DNA of 64,000 nucleotides. Origin: Luscinia megarhynchos. Its lineage: Eukaryota; Chordata; Aves; Passeriformes; Turdidae. The notes beneath the pieces were generated by a model. The model made no database searches, had not been told where the DNA came from, and saw only the letters and a program-made list of their open reading frames with translations. The stretch spans positions 50,113,783 to 50,177,782 of the forward strand of contig CM067592.1 of the NCBI GenBank assembly GCA_034336665.1, given 5' to 3'. The translations under genes and the position numbers were made by a program. Of the stretch, positions 60,601 through 64,000 are shown in pieces (position 1 is the first letter of the stretch; each line of letters begins with the position of its first letter).

Positions 60601-61184
60601 TGTGCTGGATAGAGTTAATTTATCTTTACAGTGTCTGGTATGGGGCAGTGTTATGGAACTGTTTTGAACACAGTGTTGATAGTACAGAGATGTTTTTGTT
60701 ACTGCTGAGCAAGGCTTACACAGAGCCAAGGCTGTCTCTGCTTTCTGCACTTCCATGCTGATAAGGAAGCTGGAAATGCATGGCAGGCTGGAAGGAGAAA
60801 CAGCTAGGACAGGTGACCCAAATTGATCAAAGGGATTTCCAGACGATGTGACACCATGTTTAGTACATAAAGTGAGGGGAAGAAGGAGGAAACGTGGGAC
60901 ATTTGGAGTGAGGATGTTTGTCTGCCCAGGTCACTGTCAGGTGTGACGGGGCCCTGCTGTCCTGGGGATGGCTGAACACGTGCATGCCCCTGGGAAGCAC
61001 TGAATTAATTCCTTGTTTTGATTTGCTTGCATGCATGGACTTTAATGTACCTATTAAACTGTCTATATCTCAACCTGACTTTCCTACCTTTTACCCTTCT
61101 GATTCTCTCTCCAGTTCCAGTGGTGGAGGGTGGTGAGTGAGTGGCTGCTGGTGCTTGTATGCTGGCTGGAATTAAACCACGACA
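60601..61184 (+). mobile_element. Solo LTR of an avian ERVL-like endogenous retrovirus
   Basis: It begins TGTGCTGGATAGAGTTAAT and ends AAACCACGACA, with the TG...CA ends of an LTR. Inside are GTTACTGCTGAGCAAGGCTT, a TATA-like ACATAAAGTGAGGGGAAGAAG and, near the end, the polyadenylation-type CTATTAAACTG. These strings match a common avian LTR type that I recognise. Flanking pentamers are GATGC (60596-60600) and GATAC (61185-61189), an imperfect 5-base target duplication. No gag, pol or env sequence adjoins it, so it is a solo LTR left by recombination. Confidence 0.88.
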
Positions 61185-61185
61185 G

Positions 61186-62095
61186 ATACTTCCCAGAGTC
61201 CCAAGGGAATTAGCTGACATAGTTGCCAAGCCACTGTCCATGGTACATGAAAAGTCCTGGCAGTCAGGTTAAGTCCCAAGTGACTGGAAGAGCAGAAATA
61301 ATGGACCCACTTTTAAAAAATGCAGGAAAGAGAACCCTGGGAACTACTGATCTCTCAGCCTCCCTGGAATGACTTTGCTATTAAAAGCTACCCAGTAGCT
61401 CCCTAAATTGCCTAGAGAAGGATTGATGGGTGGGCTGTTCAATGGATATGGAATTGGTTGAATAGTAACACCCAGTGGTCAACCACTCAATCTTCACATG
61501 GAGACTGGTATAGATGGTGTCCCTTAGGGATCTGCCTTGGGAGAAGTAGTGTTTAGTGTCTTCCTCAGTGATGGAGAGTCATTGACAAGTTTGCAGCCAA
61601 CCTGCTTGGAGTGGTTTGAGTGGTGCTGTTGACACACCTGAAGGCCAGGATCCCATCCAGAGGGACCTGGACGAGTTTGAGAACTGAGCCCATGGGAATC
61701 TCATGAGGTTTAACATGACCAAGTACAAGGTGCTGCATGTGAGTCAGGACACTCCCAATATCAACATAAGCTGGGGGATGAACAGACTGAAAGCAGCCCT
61801 GTGAGCAGGACTGGGGGATGCTGGTGGATGAGAGGCTGGGCATGACCCAGCCATGAGCACTCCCAGCCCAGAAAACCAAACACACCCTGGGCTGCATCCA
61901 GAGCAGCGTGGGCAGCAGGGGAGGGAGGGGATTCTGCCCCTCTGCTCTGCTGGTGAGACCCCACCTGGAACCCTGCACCCAGCTCTGGGGTGCCCAAAGG
62001 AAGGGCATTGGCCTGTTGGCATGAGTAAGGAGTAGGGCCACAGGATAAGAGCTATGGAGCACCTTTTCTGTAATGAAAGGCTGGGGGAATTGTTG
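61186..62095 (+). mobile_element. CR1 LINE fragment, sense, reverse-transcriptase region, decayed
   Basis: A conceptual reading gives CR1-like text broken by stops and shifts: LPRVPRELADIVAKPLSMV near the start, and later LHPEQRGQQGREGILPLCSA and ETPPGTLHPALG. It starts within two or three bases of the solo LTR end and meets an opposite-strand CR1 near 62095. It is inactive. Confidence 0.88.
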
Positions 62096-62104
62096 AACCT
62101 CATG

Positions 62105-62880
62105 AGATTCCTGTGCGCCCACTTCTCCATCTCACCCACATCCCTCTGGGTGACATCCTGTCCTTCAGGAGTGTCAACCACACCACTTACCTTGGTGTCA
62201 TTTGCAAATTTGCAGTGGGTGCACGCAATACCCTCATCTGTGTCATTAATGAGATATTAAATAACAGTGGTCCCAATACCAGCCCCTGAGGGACAGCCCT
62301 TGTCACTGATGTCCTGATGTCCATTGGGTCTCTGAGCTGTTGACCATTATCCTCTGGATGCCATTGTCCAACCAATTCCTTGTCCATCTAAAAGTCTACT
62401 CATCAAATCCATCTCTCTCCAATGTAAAGAACAGGGTGCTATGAGGGACCATGTCAAAAGCTTTACAGAAGATAAATGACATTCACAGTCCTTCCCGTGT
62501 CCACAGATGTAGTCACTCTACTCTACTTCCAGTCTATTCACTCTCTATTTCCAGTCACTAGGGATTTCTCCTGACTGCCATGACTTTGCAAATACAGTGG
62601 AGAGTGATTTGGCAACCACATTAGCCAGTTCTCTCAGGACTTTCTGGGATGCATCTCAGTGGATCCCATAGACATACATGTTCTGGTTGCTCAGGCGATC
62701 GGGAGCCTGATCTCTTAAGGAGGAAAGCACTTTTCTCACCCAGCCTCCACCTTGCTGTCCATCCATTCAAGAGGTGTGGGAAGAAAGATTGACAATGAAA
62801 AAAGTTGCTGAGTATCTCAGCCTTCTCTCATCTGTTGTTTCCAGCTTTCTAGTCATGCCATCAGAGCAGTACGTTTTCTT
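62105..62880 (-). mobile_element. CR1 LINE fragment, antisense
   Basis: On the plus strand it shows CTTGGTGTCATTTGCAAATT, then AGCCCCTGAGGGACAG, ATCAAATCCATCTCTCTCCA, TCAAAAGCTTTACAGAAG and GACTGCCATGACTTTGCAAA, in the order of an inverted CR1 second frame. There is a small extra duplication (TCACTCTACTC / TCACTCTCTATTTCCAG) at about 62510-62560. It is decayed, and its junction with the preceding sense fragment gives an inverted arrangement. Confidence 0.88.
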
Positions 62881-62884
62881 TGAC

Positions 62885-64000
62885 CTTTCTTAATTACCAC
62901 GGAGCAACCAAACCATCTATTTGGATAAGCAGCATAAGATGTATTACATTCCTTTGGTTTTTTTATGTAGGTTTGAAGATAGAGATCAGAAAAGGATGGA
63001 CCAAGATGGATGTGGTGAAAAGGGTACCAGTTGACTGACAGGTAATATTTCCTGATACTTCTTTCTTAAACCATTTCTCTGAACCTACTGTTTTGCAGGC
63101 ATGATTGTCTGCTTCAGTCAATGGCTTTTTGCAAGAGCAAAATCTTTCTCTGACCAAGTAGTATTGCAAAATCCATGGAAAAATGTGTGTACCATATTTT
63201 TTAGTATCCTAAAGTTAAAAGCTCTGGCAGATGGAGTTTTGAATTAAGACATTACAATTGGCAGCTGGCTTAGGTCTAAGATCTCAGCCATACCATGCAA
63301 GAACTCCACAAGCCCTTAATAACATCATAGGTAAAATTAGACTCAAATTTTCACCTTCCAAGCTCTCAGGCAACACTAAAACTCGATACTGTTTTTGAGT
63401 ATGGGATCATGTAAGTCCTATCTGTAATTTGGATATGGAACATGGGACTTGTTTTGCTAGCAAGTTCTGTGTGGATTGGGATACTCAAGTTTCAAGCTTT
63501 TACACTAATGCACTTGTGCACATATTTGAGCCACCCCATCAGCTTGAGGAGACAGTCAGTCATTCTGCTGAGGTCACTGGCAGGCACTTCAAACCTGCTC
63601 AAGAGCTGCCTCACAGAAGTTCTTCCTGTCTGCAACAAGTACTCCTTGCTGAAAGTGGATGCTGAATGCGCAACATCCATCTCCAGGCCTTTTAGTACAT
63701 TGTGTTTTCTTGGCAGCATATACAAAAGGAAATACTTGACAATTTTTTTTTTTTGGTAATGTGAAACTATGTGCTATGATCCTCATATACCTCTGTTAAA
63801 AGATTTTTTTTCTCCATTCAATAATGCTTGTTGTTTACCCAGCTTCACATACCATAATTACCTTATTTATATTTCTTAGGGTATCTGTGTAGCCACTTCT
63901 GAGGCCTCTTCCATGCCTCTGGCCTGCTTTCAAAAGTTCTCTGTGTCTTCGTGTCCTCAAGCACAAGAAGTTCACCTTAGGGAAGATGTTTGGTCTCTGA
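62885..64000. other. Window end without a recognised gene
   Basis: AT-rich DNA with overlapping frames of up to 105 codons on both strands around 63430-63790. None has a recognisable domain or splice context. Confidence 0.5.

Noticed and set aside
61565..62181. 185- and 145-codon minus-strand frames
   Set aside because: They are antisense readings of the sense CR1 fragment.
1..64000. CRISPR arrays, operons, tRNA or rRNA genes
   Set aside because: No regularly spaced repeats, no cloverleaf with A/B boxes and no rRNA-like text were noticed; the window is vertebrate nuclear DNA.

Overview
The window looks like bird nuclear DNA, probably from the Z chromosome. It is AT-rich with two sharp CpG islands. 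It carries fragments of CR1 LINEs, the dominant avian retrotransposon, and a solo LTR of a familiar avian ERVL-like type. It also contains a clear TMEM215 gene; TMEM215 lies on human 9p21, and that block corresponds to the avian Z. There is no prokaryotic-style gene packing, and coding sequence is split by GT-AG introns. The species cannot be fixed from sequence alone.

Two protein genes can be supported. The first is a large plus-strand gene from at least 14902 to 47122, pieced together from 22 exons whose reading phases all agree across every junction. It encodes 833 residues of a single-pass membrane receptor guanylate cyclase: a cysteine-rich ectodomain of about 215 residues, one transmembrane helix, a kinase-homology domain, a signalling-helix linker, a class III cyclase domain and a short tail. 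The cyclase residues for metal binding, guanine recognition and catalysis are all present, while the kinase domain lacks its catalytic aspartate. The ectodomain does not look like the ligand-binding fold of natriuretic-peptide receptors, so this seems to be an orphan receptor class and not one of the seven membrane cyclases known from mammals. The exon or exons carrying the start codon and signal peptide were not found.

The second gene is TMEM215 on the minus strand (57773 down to 57051), with an intronless coding region of 240 codons, two membrane helices and a PDZ-ligand-like C-terminus, inside a strong CpG island. The two genes converge tail to tail across about 10 kb in which no gene was seen.

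Layout: 1-10600 is gene-poor, AT-rich DNA with a few ancient repeat scraps. A CpG island lies at about 10660-11115, followed by a poly(A) signal and a long GT-rich tract; it may be the promoter of the cyclase gene or of a short noncoding RNA. The cyclase gene occupies 14902-47122 and holds a 1.15 kb antisense CR1 inside the intron that divides the cyclase active-site exons. Next come the intergenic stretch (47.7-57.0 kb) and TMEM215 with its island (57.05-58.5 kb). The last part is a repeat cluster: a solo LTR at 60601-61184, then CR1 pieces in opposite orientations up to about 62880.
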